NCBI GenBank assembly: GCA_902373525.1
Contig: CABKMN010000004.1
Span: 1-64,000 of the forward strand
Direction: 5' to 3'
DNA: 64,000 nucleotides
Source: an uncultured Bilophila sp.
GTDB taxonomy: Bacteria > Desulfobacterota > Desulfovibrionia > Desulfovibrionales > Desulfovibrionaceae
The translations under genes and the position numbers were made by a program. The notes beneath the pieces were generated by a model. The model was not told the DNA's origin. It saw only the letters and a program-made list of their open reading frames with translations, and searched no databases. Positions 53,716 through 61,863 of the stretch are shown here, piece by piece. The stretch's first letter is position 1. Each line of letters opens with the position of its first letter.

Positions 53716-53927
53716 ATATTCCTCTGCCCGCTCCCCGTGCGGAACGGTCTTCATGACAAAACCCGGTGAAATACCGGCCTCAATCTTCCGTGGCGGGCCC
53801 AACCGGAAACGCCTTATCCCTCAAGCTACGGACACCGTCCCGGCAGGGGCTCCACTGAGAACGCACCGGGCGGACGCAAGCGTCTTGGCCTCTTCCACAA
53901 AAAGCCGGCAGCCGATGCGGAAAAGCG

Positions 53928-54605
53928 TCAGGCGCGTTCATCCGGTTCGATAAACAGCCCCCTTGACCGCCGCCGCGCATCGCCGTCCTCGGCATCGGCA
54001 CCGTCCCGCTCGGAGACGACCTCGACGCGGACGCCATTTTTTTCGAAGCGTTCGAGCTGCGTCTTCAGCGCTTCCCGCGCCCCCACCAGCGTCTGGAACG
54101 AGGCCGCGTCATCGGTTTCCAGACGGACCGACAACAGGCCGTCGGTCCCGCGCAGCAAGCGGATTTCCGTCCCCGGCAACACGTCCTTGCCGAGCATGAG
54201 CCGGATTTCGCTCCTGCCCTCGACCGGGTCGGAAACGAGTATCCGTTCCACAAGTTTTTCCGCCAGCGCGCCGAGGTCCGGGCCGTCGTTCGGGGCCGGA
54301 TCAACGGATGCGGGCTGCCCCATGCGCCCGGCGAACAGGCTTTCCAGCGGGTTCGTCATCTGCGAAACGGTTTGCGGGAAAGACTCGTCCGGAGCGGCCC
54401 GTTCCTCATCCGGAGAAACGTCCTTGCCGGAGGCTTCACGCTCGTCCGCCCCGTCCCGCCCTTCGTCCGGCATTCCGCCCTGCCGCATGGCCCGCTGAAA
54501 GGCGTCCACATCCGCTCCGGACGGGGACGTCGCACGGGCTTCCCCCGTGCGGTCTTCGGCGGCCTGTCCCAACCGGGACACATCCACTTTCATGAAATCG
54601 GACAT
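53928..54605 (-). CDS. sctP: Type III secretion needle-length/substrate-switch protein SctP
   Basis: This 225-residue protein has an unstructured acidic N-terminal half (Asp/Glu/Ala/Pro-rich) and a compact C-terminal domain. IRLMLGKDVLPGTEIRLL is followed by LSVRLETDDAASFQTLV, and a helix ALKTQLERFEKNGVRVEVV. This is the SctP (HpaP/YscP) plan, in which a disordered ruler precedes the switch domain. Assignment rests on this plan and on its place between sctO and sctQ. Confidence 0.8.
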   Translation of the reverse strand: MSDFMKVDVSRLGQAAEDRTGEARATSPSGADVDAFQRAMRQGGMPDEGRDGADEREASGKDVSPDEERAAPDESFPQTVSQMTNPLESLFAGRMGQPASVDPAPNDGPDLGALAEKLVERILVSDPVEGRSEIRLMLGKDVLPGTEIRLLRGTDGLLSVRLETDDAASFQTLVGAREALKTQLERFEKNGVRVEVVSERDGADAEDGDARRRSRGLFIEPDERA

Positions 54606-54637
54606 GCGAACCTCCCCGCCGTTTCCCGAGCGCCGCC

Positions 54638-55126
54638 CTAATCCTCACTTTCCGTGTCTTGCGGCATCACCTTGAATTCTTCCATTTCCAAATCTTCCCG
54701 CCGTTCGGCCTCGCGCTTGGCCTGTTCTCTCCAAATATCCCGGTGCGCGAGTATCTTGGAGGTCTCATGCTGCGCCAGACGCGCGGCTTCCCGCGCCTTG
54801 AGCACGGCAGCCTCCCGCTTCTTCACTTCGGCAAGCGCGGCGGCGACGGCCTCTTCGCGATGCAATTCTCCGTCCGCCAGAGCGCCGAGCCCGGCCTTGA
54901 ACGCATCCAGTTCCTTGAGGCTCTGGGCCTTTCCCATGATGGCCTCATAACGGCGATCCGCCTCTTCCAGCCGCCAGACCTTATACCGTTCCAGCTCCTC
55001 GCGGCAGCGCTCGACCTCTTCGCGGGCCTCGATCACGGCCCGCTCGGCGGCGCGCAGGGCGTTCTTGGCGGCGTCTTCCCGATACTCCCGCACCTTAAGC
55101 AGCGGGGCCAGCGGATACGCTTCCAC
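54638..55126 (-). CDS. sctO: Type III secretion central stalk protein SctO
   Basis: This 162-residue protein is almost wholly coiled coil, with Glu/Arg/Ala heptads from about residue 15 to 150, like YscO and FliJ, which insert into the ATPase ring. The N-terminus PLAPLLKVREYRED is typical of the family. It lies two bases after sctN, the usual position. Confidence 0.9.
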   Translation of the reverse strand: MEAYPLAPLLKVREYREDAAKNALRAAERAVIEAREEVERCREELERYKVWRLEEADRRYEAIMGKAQSLKELDAFKAGLGALADGELHREEAVAAALAEVKKREAAVLKAREAARLAQHETSKILAHRDIWREQAKREAERREDLEMEEFKVMPQDTESED

Positions 55127-55128
55127 GC

Positions 55129-56445
55129 TCAGGCCACAACCTTGTACAACGCCTTCAACGTCTCCTCAAAGGTGCTTTTCTCATCCAGCCCCTGCTTGAG
55201 GAACGTATTCACGGCATTGATGCGGGCCAGCGCGTCGTCGGCTTCCTTGTCCGATCCCTTCTTGTATTCGCCGATCTGCACGAGCAGTTCCACTTCCGCG
55301 AACTTCGCCAGAATCTTGCGGAGCTTCTGCGCGGCCTGCTTGTGCTCCTTGGCCACGATGGCGTTCATGACGCGGCTGACGCTGGCCTGCACGTCGATGG
55401 CGGGATAGTGGTTCGCCGCCGCGAGCTTGCGGGACAGAATGATGTGCCCGTCGAGGATGGAGCGGGTTTCGTCGGCGATGGGTTCGGTCATGTCGTCGCC
55501 TTCCACCAGCACCGTGTACAGCGCCGTGATGGACCCCTTGTCGGAATTGCCGGCCCGTTCCATCAGTTTGGGCAAGGTCGAAAAGACGGAAGGCGGAAAG
55601 CCGCGCCGGGTCGGCGGTTCGCCCGCCGCCAGACCGATCTCGCGCTGCGCGCGCCCGAACCGGGTCACGGAGTCCATCATGAGCAGGACGCTCCGCTGCT
55701 GATCCCGGAAATATTCCGCCACCGCCGTGGCCGTATACGCGGCCTTGAGGCGTTCCATCGAGGAACGGTCGGAGGTGGAGACGACGAGCACGGCCTTCTT
55801 GCGGCCTTCGGGCCCGAGGTCGTGTTCGATGAATTCCCGGACTTCGCGCCCGCGTTCGCCGATGAGCGCCAGCACGCACACGTCCGCGGAACACCCCTTG
55901 ATGATGCTGGACAGCAACGTACTTTTGCCGCCGCCCGCCGCCGCGAAAATCCCCATGCGCTGCCCTTCCCCGCAGGTAAGCACGCCGTCGAGCACACGCA
56001 GACCGAGCGAAATGGGCCGGTCGATGATCTTGCGCATCATGGGGTTCGGCGGTTCGGCATACACGGGATAGTGCGTCCGGGGCTTGAGCGGCGGCCCGCC
56101 GTCGATGGGATCGCCAAGCCCGTTCAGCACGCGACCGAGCAGGTCTTCCCCCACCGGAACGGAATGGATTTCGCCCGTGGGAATGACCTCCGTAGCCGGA
56201 GAAATGCCCTGTAGGTCGCCGAGCGGCGTCAGGAGGGCCACCTGCTTCACGAAACCTACGACCTCGGCCCGGAGCGTCCAGTTCTCCCAAGGATTCCGCA
56301 GGATGCACAGTTCGCCGACCTTCACCCCCGGTACCACGGCCCGGATGATGGTTCCCACGACCTGCTCCACACGGCCCCGCACCTCGACCGAAGCGGTCGT
56401 CTGCACGGCTTCCTCAAGAAGCGCACCGATATACTCAAAGGCCAT
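55129..56445 (-). CDS. sctN: Type III secretion ATPase SctN
   Basis: This 438-residue hexameric ATPase detaches chaperones and unfolds export substrates. Walker A is [12 protein letters not shown] (165-176), Walker [11 protein letters not shown], and the conserved [12 protein letters not shown] and ERGREVREF loops are present. The ATG at 56445 ([10 protein letters not shown]) is preferred to an ATG six codons earlier. A 184-base gap separates it from sctL, with no gene in it; the gap may carry a promoter or processing site. Confidence 0.96.
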   Translation of the reverse strand: MAFEYIGALLEEAVQTTASVEVRGRVEQVVGTIIRAVVPGVKVGELCILRNPWENWTLRAEVVGFVKQVALLTPLGDLQGISPATEVIPTGEIHSVPVGEDLLGRVLNGLGDPIDGGPPLKPRTHYPVYAEPPNPMMRKIIDRPISLGLRVLDGVLTCGEGQRMGIFAAAGGGKSTLLSSIIKGCSADVCVLALIGERGREVREFIEHDLGPEGRKKAVLVVSTSDRSSMERLKAAYTATAVAEYFRDQQRSVLLMMDSVTRFGRAQREIGLAAGEPPTRRGFPPSVFSTLPKLMERAGNSDKGSITALYTVLVEGDDMTEPIADETRSILDGHIILSRKLAAANHYPAIDVQASVSRVMNAIVAKEHKQAAQKLRKILAKFAEVELLVQIGEYKKGSDKEADDALARINAVNTFLKQGLDEKSTFEETLKALYKVVA

Positions 56446-56629
56446 AGGACATCCCGATTTCATTCAAGCCGTTTGTAACATCCTGTCGTCGCAGCCCCAG
56501 CGGCATGGAAAACCTTCTCCGAAAGCGCCAAAAGCCGAGTGCTCGTCCCGTATCCGCCGGACCGCCCGGCAACCGGATTCCGCGAACCATCCGCGAGCTC
56601 CGCATCACAAGAGCCGAGAAGCCGGCCCC

Positions 56630-57250
56630 TCAAGAGGCTATCTTGGATCGGAGCGCGCCTTCCAGCGCCTTGAGCTGCGTTTCCAGACTGGCGTCCACGA
56701 CGCCGAGCTCGCTTTCCAGCAGGCATGCGCCCCGCTCCAGACGGGCATCCGGCACGACGTCCAGAAAACTGGCACTCCCCGGCACCGAGGCCAGCATGGA
56801 CGCCAACGCCGTGCTCACCGCCTTCTCGTCGGCGGGGGCCACCCGGATGGTGACGCGCTGCTGGTTGCGGACCGTGACCAGCGCATTGCGGACGATGCGG
56901 ACAATCCGCTCGTTCTCGTCGATCTCGCCGATGACCTTACGGACCGCCGCCGTAACCACGTTCACCAATGTGGCCTCGATCCCTTCGATATACTCGACCG
57001 ACGACAGAACCGTCTCCAGCACCTTTTCCGCATGCTCAAGCCGCCCTTCCTCCTGCCCGTCGCGGTAGCCTTCCTCGCGGCGCTGTTCGTAGGCTTCCCG
57101 AGCCTTGCGTTCCATGTCCGCCACCCGTTCGCGGGCGGCGTCGAGGAGCGCGGCGGCATCCAGCAACGCGGCGGCATCCGCGGCCTTGAGCACGCGCGTC
57201 CCTGCGGACGGGCACACCGAATCGCCGGTCAATCGAAACAGGGTGCCCAT
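56630..57250 (-). CDS. sctL: Type III secretion ATPase regulator/stator SctL
   Basis: This 206-residue cytoplasmic protein resembles SctL/YscL/FliH. A helical coiled stretch (about 22-80; REAYEQRREEGYRDGQEEGR has the Gly-spaced helix typical of FliH) is followed by an E2-like C-terminal domain with VTIRVAPADEKAV and LERGACLLESELGVVDASLETQL. AAGGAGG lies about 10 bases before the ATG at 57250. It overlaps sctK by 22 bases. Confidence 0.92.
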   Translation of the reverse strand: MGTLFRLTGDSVCPSAGTRVLKAADAAALLDAAALLDAARERVADMERKAREAYEQRREEGYRDGQEEGRLEHAEKVLETVLSSVEYIEGIEATLVNVVTAAVRKVIGEIDENERIVRIVRNALVTVRNQQRVTIRVAPADEKAVSTALASMLASVPGSASFLDVVPDARLERGACLLESELGVVDASLETQLKALEGALRSKIAS

Positions 57251-57906
57251 TGCGGCGCAACCTCCTTGAGCAACACTTTTTTCAGGCCGCCCCATACGGC
57301 GCGCCGCACCGCCGGAGACGGCGGATCGGGCTCTTCAACCGGTTCGGGGAAAACGTGGGCCGTCCGCGACGTCAAGGCGGGAGGCCACTCCGCCCGGCAC
57401 AACGCAAGGGCGAGCAGGCCATGCCGCCGCACCCGTTCCAACAGCGGCTCCCGCACGTCGCGGGTCAGAAACAGTTGCCGCACGCTGCCGAGCTGGTACT
57501 GCCCGCGCTGGATGCCGTAGCGGTACAGCGGTTCACCCAACCCCTCGCGCAAGGCCAGCACCTGTTCCCGCGTGATGATGCGGGCCATCTCCACGGCATG
57601 GACGCAGACGCCGAACACCATACCGAGACGCGCCAGCGTATCCGCATCCAGAAAGGCCAGACGCCGCGACTCGTCCGCGAAGTCCCAGAAACCTTCGTCC
57701 TCCGGTCCGGCAAGCCGCCACGCCAGCGAAACGGGTGAACGATGCGCCAGTTCCGCGCACAGCGCACCGGCGTCAAGGCCGGGTACGTCCCATTCCGCCG
57801 GACATTCCCAAGCGGCGGGAGCGTCCAGCTCGCCGTTAAAGGCGAGCATGGCTCTGAAAAGCGCGGGTTTTCGGACCATTACGTCCGAAAAAAACTGTAT
57901 GTGCAT
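57229..57906 (-). CDS. sctK: Type III secretion sorting-platform adaptor SctK
   Basis: This 225-residue protein fits SctK (YscK/OrgA) by position between sctJ and sctL and by content. Trp/Leu-rich helical segments (SLAWRLAG, RLGMVFGVCVHAVEMARIITREQV) and the middle EPLYRYGIQRGQYQLGS correspond to the conserved core. It bridges the inner-membrane ring (SctD) to SctQ. No membrane segment is seen. SctK is weakly conserved, so confidence rests partly on context. Confidence 0.85.
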   Translation of the reverse strand: MHIQFFSDVMVRKPALFRAMLAFNGELDAPAAWECPAEWDVPGLDAGALCAELAHRSPVSLAWRLAGPEDEGFWDFADESRRLAFLDADTLARLGMVFGVCVHAVEMARIITREQVLALREGLGEPLYRYGIQRGQYQLGSVRQLFLTRDVREPLLERVRRHGLLALALCRAEWPPALTSRTAHVFPEPVEEPDPPSPAVRRAVWGGLKKVLLKEVAPQWAPCFD

Positions 57907-57930
57907 ACCCGTCCGGCTGTGTCTGCAAGG

Positions 57931-58734
57931 TTATGACGGCAGATCGTCCTGCTGTTCCGCCGCCCGCTTCCGGTTCCGCAACCACATGTCGCGCAACGAA
58001 AGCCCGACCAGCACAAGTCCGACGAGAACCGCCAGCAGGACGATCCCCGCACCGATCAGCGCGTACGGAGGCCCGTTTTCCGGCAGGAACGGCAGACCGA
58101 GGAACGTGGGGGCGGGCTGTATGGGCACGGCCACCTGTTCCCGAACCGGGACCAGCATCACGGAAACCCGTTCGTACTCCAGATCGGGGACGGCCTTGGA
58201 CGCCAGTTCGCGAATCTTGGACACGAGATTGACCACCGGCGAATCCGGGGTATGCCGCAGAAAAACGGCGGCCGAGGGCAGAATGCGCGTATCGGCGGCG
58301 GGGTCCGTACCGCCGAGGACAACGTGGACGCGGGCCGTCAGCACGCCGTCGATGCGCGAAAAGGTGTCGGACAGTTCCTGCGAGATGGCGTAAGCCATGC
58401 GCGCCTGTTCCTCGGAGGCGGAGGAAATCATCCCCTGCCCGGAAAAGACCTTGCCGAGGTTTTCGTAATCCGCCCGCGGCAGGTTGTTTTCCTTCAAAAT
58501 TTCGAGGGACTGGACAAGCTGTTTTTCATCGACGGCCAGCGTGAACCCGTTCTTTCCGGCGGCGATCTTTTCGGCCTGAATGCCCCGTTTGAGGAGCGTC
58601 GCCAACATCGTATTGACCTGCGCCTCGCTCAGCCCGCGGTAGACCTCGACCTGACAGCCGAAGAGCGCGACGCAAAGCATCAGCGAAACGAGGAGCAGAA
58701 GCCAGCGCCCCTTTCCGGCATGGTGATCCGTCAT
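57931..58734 (-). CDS. sctJ: Type III secretion inner-ring lipoprotein SctJ
   Basis: This 267-residue lipoprotein forms the inner-membrane ring with SctD. The signal peptide ends VALFGC with lipidated Cys27. Two ring-building domains follow (EVYRGLSEAQVNTML and the YAISQELSDTFSRIDGV segment), and a C-terminal membrane helix (about 225-247) ends in a basic tail. A GTG at 58758 is an alternative start eight codons earlier. It has the usual YscJ/PrgK/FliF-like features and size. Confidence 0.95.
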   Translation of the reverse strand: MTDHHAGKGRWLLLLVSLMLCVALFGCQVEVYRGLSEAQVNTMLATLLKRGIQAEKIAAGKNGFTLAVDEKQLVQSLEILKENNLPRADYENLGKVFSGQGMISSASEEQARMAYAISQELSDTFSRIDGVLTARVHVVLGGTDPAADTRILPSAAVFLRHTPDSPVVNLVSKIRELASKAVPDLEYERVSVMLVPVREQVAVPIQPAPTFLGLPFLPENGPPYALIGAGIVLLAVLVGLVLVGLSLRDMWLRNRKRAAEQQDDLPS

Positions 58735-58762
58735 ATGTCCGTCCCCTGTTTCCGTCACGTAC

Positions 58763-59311
58763 CTACCCCTGCTGCTTCAACAACGATTCGAATCCCTGAT
58801 TGACCTGCTGCGAAAGTTGGGAACCGCCGGTCGCCTGCACCCTGAGCATGCCGACGAGGTATTGCAGGCGGTACAGCTCGGCAACGGAAGCGTTCCCGCC
58901 GCCGACTCGTTCGAGCAGCCGGGCCAGTTCCCGTATGGAGTCGTCCGGGCGCATCTCCACGGACTGCGCCGTTTCGGCCCCCTCGACCCGCCGGAACCCG
59001 ACGCGCTCCACATCGCCGGTGCGCCATTCCGGAGCGGGCACCTCCTGCGGACGGCCCACGGCCTCCTCGGGAACCCCCGCAGCCCGCCCGGACGAACCAT
59101 CCGCCGGTTGGACGGGACCGGAAGCGTTGCGCGCCGCCGTCTCCGAGGCATTCCGATCCGCCGGGGCGTTCAGGGCGTCCTCAAAGGCGCGCACAAGCTC
59201 CGCCGGAGGCTGCCCCTGCGGGCCGGAGCTCCGCAGTTCGGCCCCTTTGGAGACATTGAGCTTTTCCAGCGCCTCAAGGAGTTTCGTCGCCCCCAGACCG
59301 GAAATGTCCAT
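58763..59311 (-). CDS. sctI: Type III secretion inner rod protein SctI
   Basis: This 182-residue protein has a variable Ala/Pro/Glu-rich N-terminal part and a conserved C-terminal helix (SVAELYRLQYLVGMLRVQATGGSQLSQQVNQGFESLLKQQ, residues about 142-181) typical of YscI/PrgJ rods. It is longer than PrgJ but close to other YscI-type rods. It lies directly upstream of sctJ, the usual order. Confidence 0.88.
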   Translation of the reverse strand: MDISGLGATKLLEALEKLNVSKGAELRSSGPQGQPPAELVRAFEDALNAPADRNASETAARNASGPVQPADGSSGRAAGVPEEAVGRPQEVPAPEWRTGDVERVGFRRVEGAETAQSVEMRPDDSIRELARLLERVGGGNASVAELYRLQYLVGMLRVQATGGSQLSQQVNQGFESLLKQQG

Positions 59312-59331
59312 AGCAACTCCCGCAGGGTATC

Positions 59332-59706
59332 CTACTGATCCCGCCGGAGCTTTTCAAGCAGTCCGGCGGCGAGTTCCGCGCTCGCCCCCTCGCCTTCGGA
59401 CAGAGGAAGAAGCACGGCTTCCGCCTCATCGTTCCGTCCGGCCAACGTATAGCACAGGCCGAGCACGGCAAGCGCGTCCGCATCGTCCGGCGCGACGGCC
59501 AGCACTTCCTCTTTCAGAATCCGTTCGACCTCGGCGTAATCGTCCACGACGACATGGCTCATGGCCTTGCCGATGAGCGCGGGGACGAATCCGGGACGGA
59601 GGGCGAGCACGCCCGCGTAGATGGTCCGGGCGTCCGCCACGTTTCCCGTGTGGCACGCGGCATTGGCGACATCAAGCAGGCGGCTGATCTGGGCATCGGA
59701 CAACAT
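59332..59706 (-). CDS. sctG: TPR-type needle chaperone SctG
   Basis: This 124-residue all-helical protein has tetratricopeptide-like repeats (CHTGNVADARTIYAGVLALRP; DADALAVLGLCYTLAGRNDEAE). This fits YscG/PscG, which with SctE keeps the needle subunit unpolymerised. The ATG at 59706 follows GGAG seven bases earlier. It is separated from sctF by 182 bases that hold a terminator-like hairpin. Confidence 0.85.
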   Translation of the reverse strand: MLSDAQISRLLDVANAACHTGNVADARTIYAGVLALRPGFVPALIGKAMSHVVVDDYAEVERILKEEVLAVAPDDADALAVLGLCYTLAGRNDEAEAVLLPLSEGEGASAELAAGLLEKLRRDQ

Positions 59707-59764
59707 GACGAATCTCCAATCATAAAAGGATATGGGCAAAGGCACTTCCCGCAGACGGACAAAC

Positions 59765-59791
59765 GGGAGAAGGGGGGCGGCCCCTTCTCCC
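59765..59791 (-). terminator. Terminator or attenuator between sctF and sctG
   Basis: The perfect 11-bp arms GGGAGAAGGGG and CCCCTTCTCCC enclose five bases, followed on the minus strand by CGTTTGT. A 14-base palindrome CCCGGACGTCCGGG lies at 59836-59849 in the same gap. Partial termination here would leave more needle mRNA than downstream mRNA. Confidence 0.6.
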
Positions 59792-59888
59792 CGGCGTTAT
59801 CCCGTCCGGCGCGGCAAGTGCGGGATGGAGCCGCGCCCGGACGTCCGGGGTGCGGTCCCGGAGCCCGTGCGCCGGCCGGGCAACATTC

Positions 59889-60149
59889 TCAGCCGGTGCG
59901 CTGGGCAAGGCTCTTCATCATGTCGGTCATGCTCTTGGTGACGGACGAGAGCGATTCCATCATCGCGTTGTACTGGCCGACCTCAAACTGGAGGGCCATC
60001 ATGTCTTCGGGGCTGACCTGATCCTGACTGAGCATCTCGTTCATCTTCGTCTGGAGCGCCTGCCCCTTCTTGCTGATCGAGTCGAGACCGCTGTTGAACA
60101 GTTCATTGACGTTCAATCCCGGCGTTCCGCTGGTACTGCCTATATTCAT
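59889..60149 (-). CDS. sctF: Type III secretion needle subunit SctF
   Basis: This 86-residue protein is the size of needle subunits (YscF/PrgI/MxiH). It is helix-turn-helix in pattern, with a break at SQDQVSPEDM and a C-terminal helix QFEVGQYNAMMESLSSVTKS. The second helix's FEVGQYNA resembles the conserved needle core. There is no signal peptide, as expected for a type III substrate. It lies between its co-chaperone gene and the TPR chaperone gene. Confidence 0.93.
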   Translation of the reverse strand: MNIGSTSGTPGLNVNELFNSGLDSISKKGQALQTKMNEMLSQDQVSPEDMMALQFEVGQYNAMMESLSSVTKSMTDMMKSLAQRTG

Positions 60150-60173
60150 GGCTTCCTCGCTACGGTTGGAGAA

Positions 60174-60386
60174 TTACCGGGCCATCTTGTCCACGGCGCG
60201 CAACGCCGCCTGAGTCGCCTCACGGACGGCCTGCGCCACGGCCCATTCATCCGGGACCAGCCCCGTGTCCATATGCCGCTTGACGGCCGCATCCATATCC
60301 AGAATCTCGTTCCGGATGTCCTGCACCCCTCTGCCGAGGGGATCGTCCTCAAGGACATCCAGCACGGAAACCATTGCGTCACTCAT
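60174..60386 (-). CDS. Needle co-chaperone of the SctE/YscE/EscE type
   Basis: This 70-residue helical protein has DDPLGRGVQDIRNEIL, then AVKRHMDTGLVPDEW and an Ala-rich last helix. This is the pattern of the EscE/YscE/SsaE small co-chaperones that bind the needle subunit with SctG. Its place between sctD and sctF is that expected. The start overlaps the sctD stop by eight bases. Confidence 0.8.
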   Translation of the reverse strand: MSDAMVSVLDVLEDDPLGRGVQDIRNEILDMDAAVKRHMDTGLVPDEWAVAQAVREATQAALRAVDKMAR

Positions 60387-61863
60387 CGGAACCTCTCAGT
60401 CGATACACGATTATCCGTCCATCCTTGCGGAGCTTCAACTCCTTCACGCCGATGGACTCGAGCACATAGCCGCCGGGCATCAGGCCGCCTTCGAACACGC
60501 GCCGTCCCGTGCTCAGGCTGATGAAGCGCATGGGCTTCAACGTGACGCCGGTGATCTGAAAACCGGAAACCTCGCCGCTCGGGGCCGCCCCGTCCTCACC
60601 GGAGGCAAACGGCGCGGGGGAAGCCTCGCGCCGGGCTTCGGCTTGCGGGCGCGGCTTCTCGAACGAGGCGACGACCTCGAAAACCACGGGGACGCCGAGT
60701 TCCGCCCTGACCTTGTCCAACACCTCGTCGAGCCGTCTGCGCTGGTCCACGTCGAACCGTCCGGCCAGTTCCACCCTGCCGGGCAGATACCGGGCCTGCA
60801 CGAAGGCCAGTTCCGCCGCTTTCAGGCGCGGAAGCAACGCGGCCTCAACCGCGTCGGCGTGGCGTATGGAACGACTCAGGCGGTTCCACAGGGTTTCATC
60901 GCGCAATTCCGGCACGTCGTCACGGACGGCGGAAAAGGCCCGCTCCTCCACCAGTCCGTCCTTCATGTACCCGGAAACGTTCAGGCCGTCTTGCGGGTTG
61001 TCCGTCTTTTCCTGCACGGCAAGCGAAAAGCCCCGGCTGGCGAACGCGGACGCGACCGCATCGACCCGATCCCCACGGACCGTCACGTCGAGATACACGG
61101 GATAATGCACACCTTGTGCCAATCGCAACACGTTGGCCCGCTCCGCGTCATTGAGCAGCACGCCTTGTATAACGACGCCCTGCCCCTGCGGCGTCACAAC
61201 CAGCGTCGCAAAGCCGTTTTCAGCGATAATCCGTTGTATTTCCTTCACTCTCTTGTCGGCATCCGGCACACGCCCCTCATAGGAGAACGTCAGTCCGCAC
61301 AGGCCGAGCAGAATCAGAAACACCAGCGCCAGCTTTCGGGGCGGCAGGGACCGCAGTTTCCCCCAGCATCCTTTGCCAACGGTGTTGGCATTCGGAGACG
61401 CTCCCGTTTCGGACAGTGCCAACGGATCGTCGAGCAGAATCACGTCTTCCTCGTCAGGAGGCGGAGGCGTTTCGGCCTTCCCTTCGGGCGAGGTTGAACG
61501 CCGTTCCTGCAAACGGGCGGCGACCTGCCGCCACGCGTCCGCCGTCTCGTCGGGAAGCGCCCATGCGAAACAGGTCAGCCCCAGAAAGAACGGCGTGCGC
61601 TCCGGAACGTCCGCCCCGTCGGACGGCAGGGGTTTCCCTTCCAGCGTCACGTCGCCGTCGAGGGGGGTAATCCGCACCGATGCCCCCTCTTCCGTAACCG
61701 CAATGGCAAACGCGGCGTGACGGGCCGCGACCGAGCTGTCCTGAAGGATGATGTCGCAGGAGTCGTCCGAACCGACGAGCTGGTCTCCCGCAGGCAAGAC
61801 GAGCTCAGCCCCCAGATGGGGGCCAGAGAAGACACGAAAGAGAACGACGCCGGACACGCTCAT
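60379..61863 (-). CDS. sctD: Type III secretion inner-membrane ring protein SctD
   Basis: This 494-residue protein has an N-terminal FHA-like cytoplasmic domain (about 1-105; GDQLVGSDDSCDIILQD), an acidic Pro-rich linker, one membrane helix (about 177-195) and a periplasmic part with repeated ring-building/BON-like domains (200-420). An unusual C-terminal extension ends SIGVKELKLRKDGRIIVYRL. It binds SctJ and the secretin. It is longer than YscD (about 420), close to larger forms. It overlaps sctC by ATGA. Confidence 0.92.
   Translation of the reverse strand: MSVSGVVLFRVFSGPHLGAELVLPAGDQLVGSDDSCDIILQDSSVAARHAAFAIAVTEEGASVRITPLDGDVTLEGKPLPSDGADVPERTPFFLGLTCFAWALPDETADAWRQVAARLQERRSTSPEGKAETPPPPDEEDVILLDDPLALSETGASPNANTVGKGCWGKLRSLPPRKLALVFLILLGLCGLTFSYEGRVPDADKRVKEIQRIIAENGFATLVVTPQGQGVVIQGVLLNDAERANVLRLAQGVHYPVYLDVTVRGDRVDAVASAFASRGFSLAVQEKTDNPQDGLNVSGYMKDGLVEERAFSAVRDDVPELRDETLWNRLSRSIRHADAVEAALLPRLKAAELAFVQARYLPGRVELAGRFDVDQRRRLDEVLDKVRAELGVPVVFEVVASFEKPRPQAEARREASPAPFASGEDGAAPSGEVSGFQITGVTLKPMRFISLSTGRRVFEGGLMPGGYVLESIGVKELKLRKDGRIIVYRLRGSDE

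Noticed and set aside
56460..56726. 88-codon frame between sctL and sctN
   Set aside because: It overlaps the end of sctL, is Arg/Gly-rich, and has no ribosome site or family resemblance.
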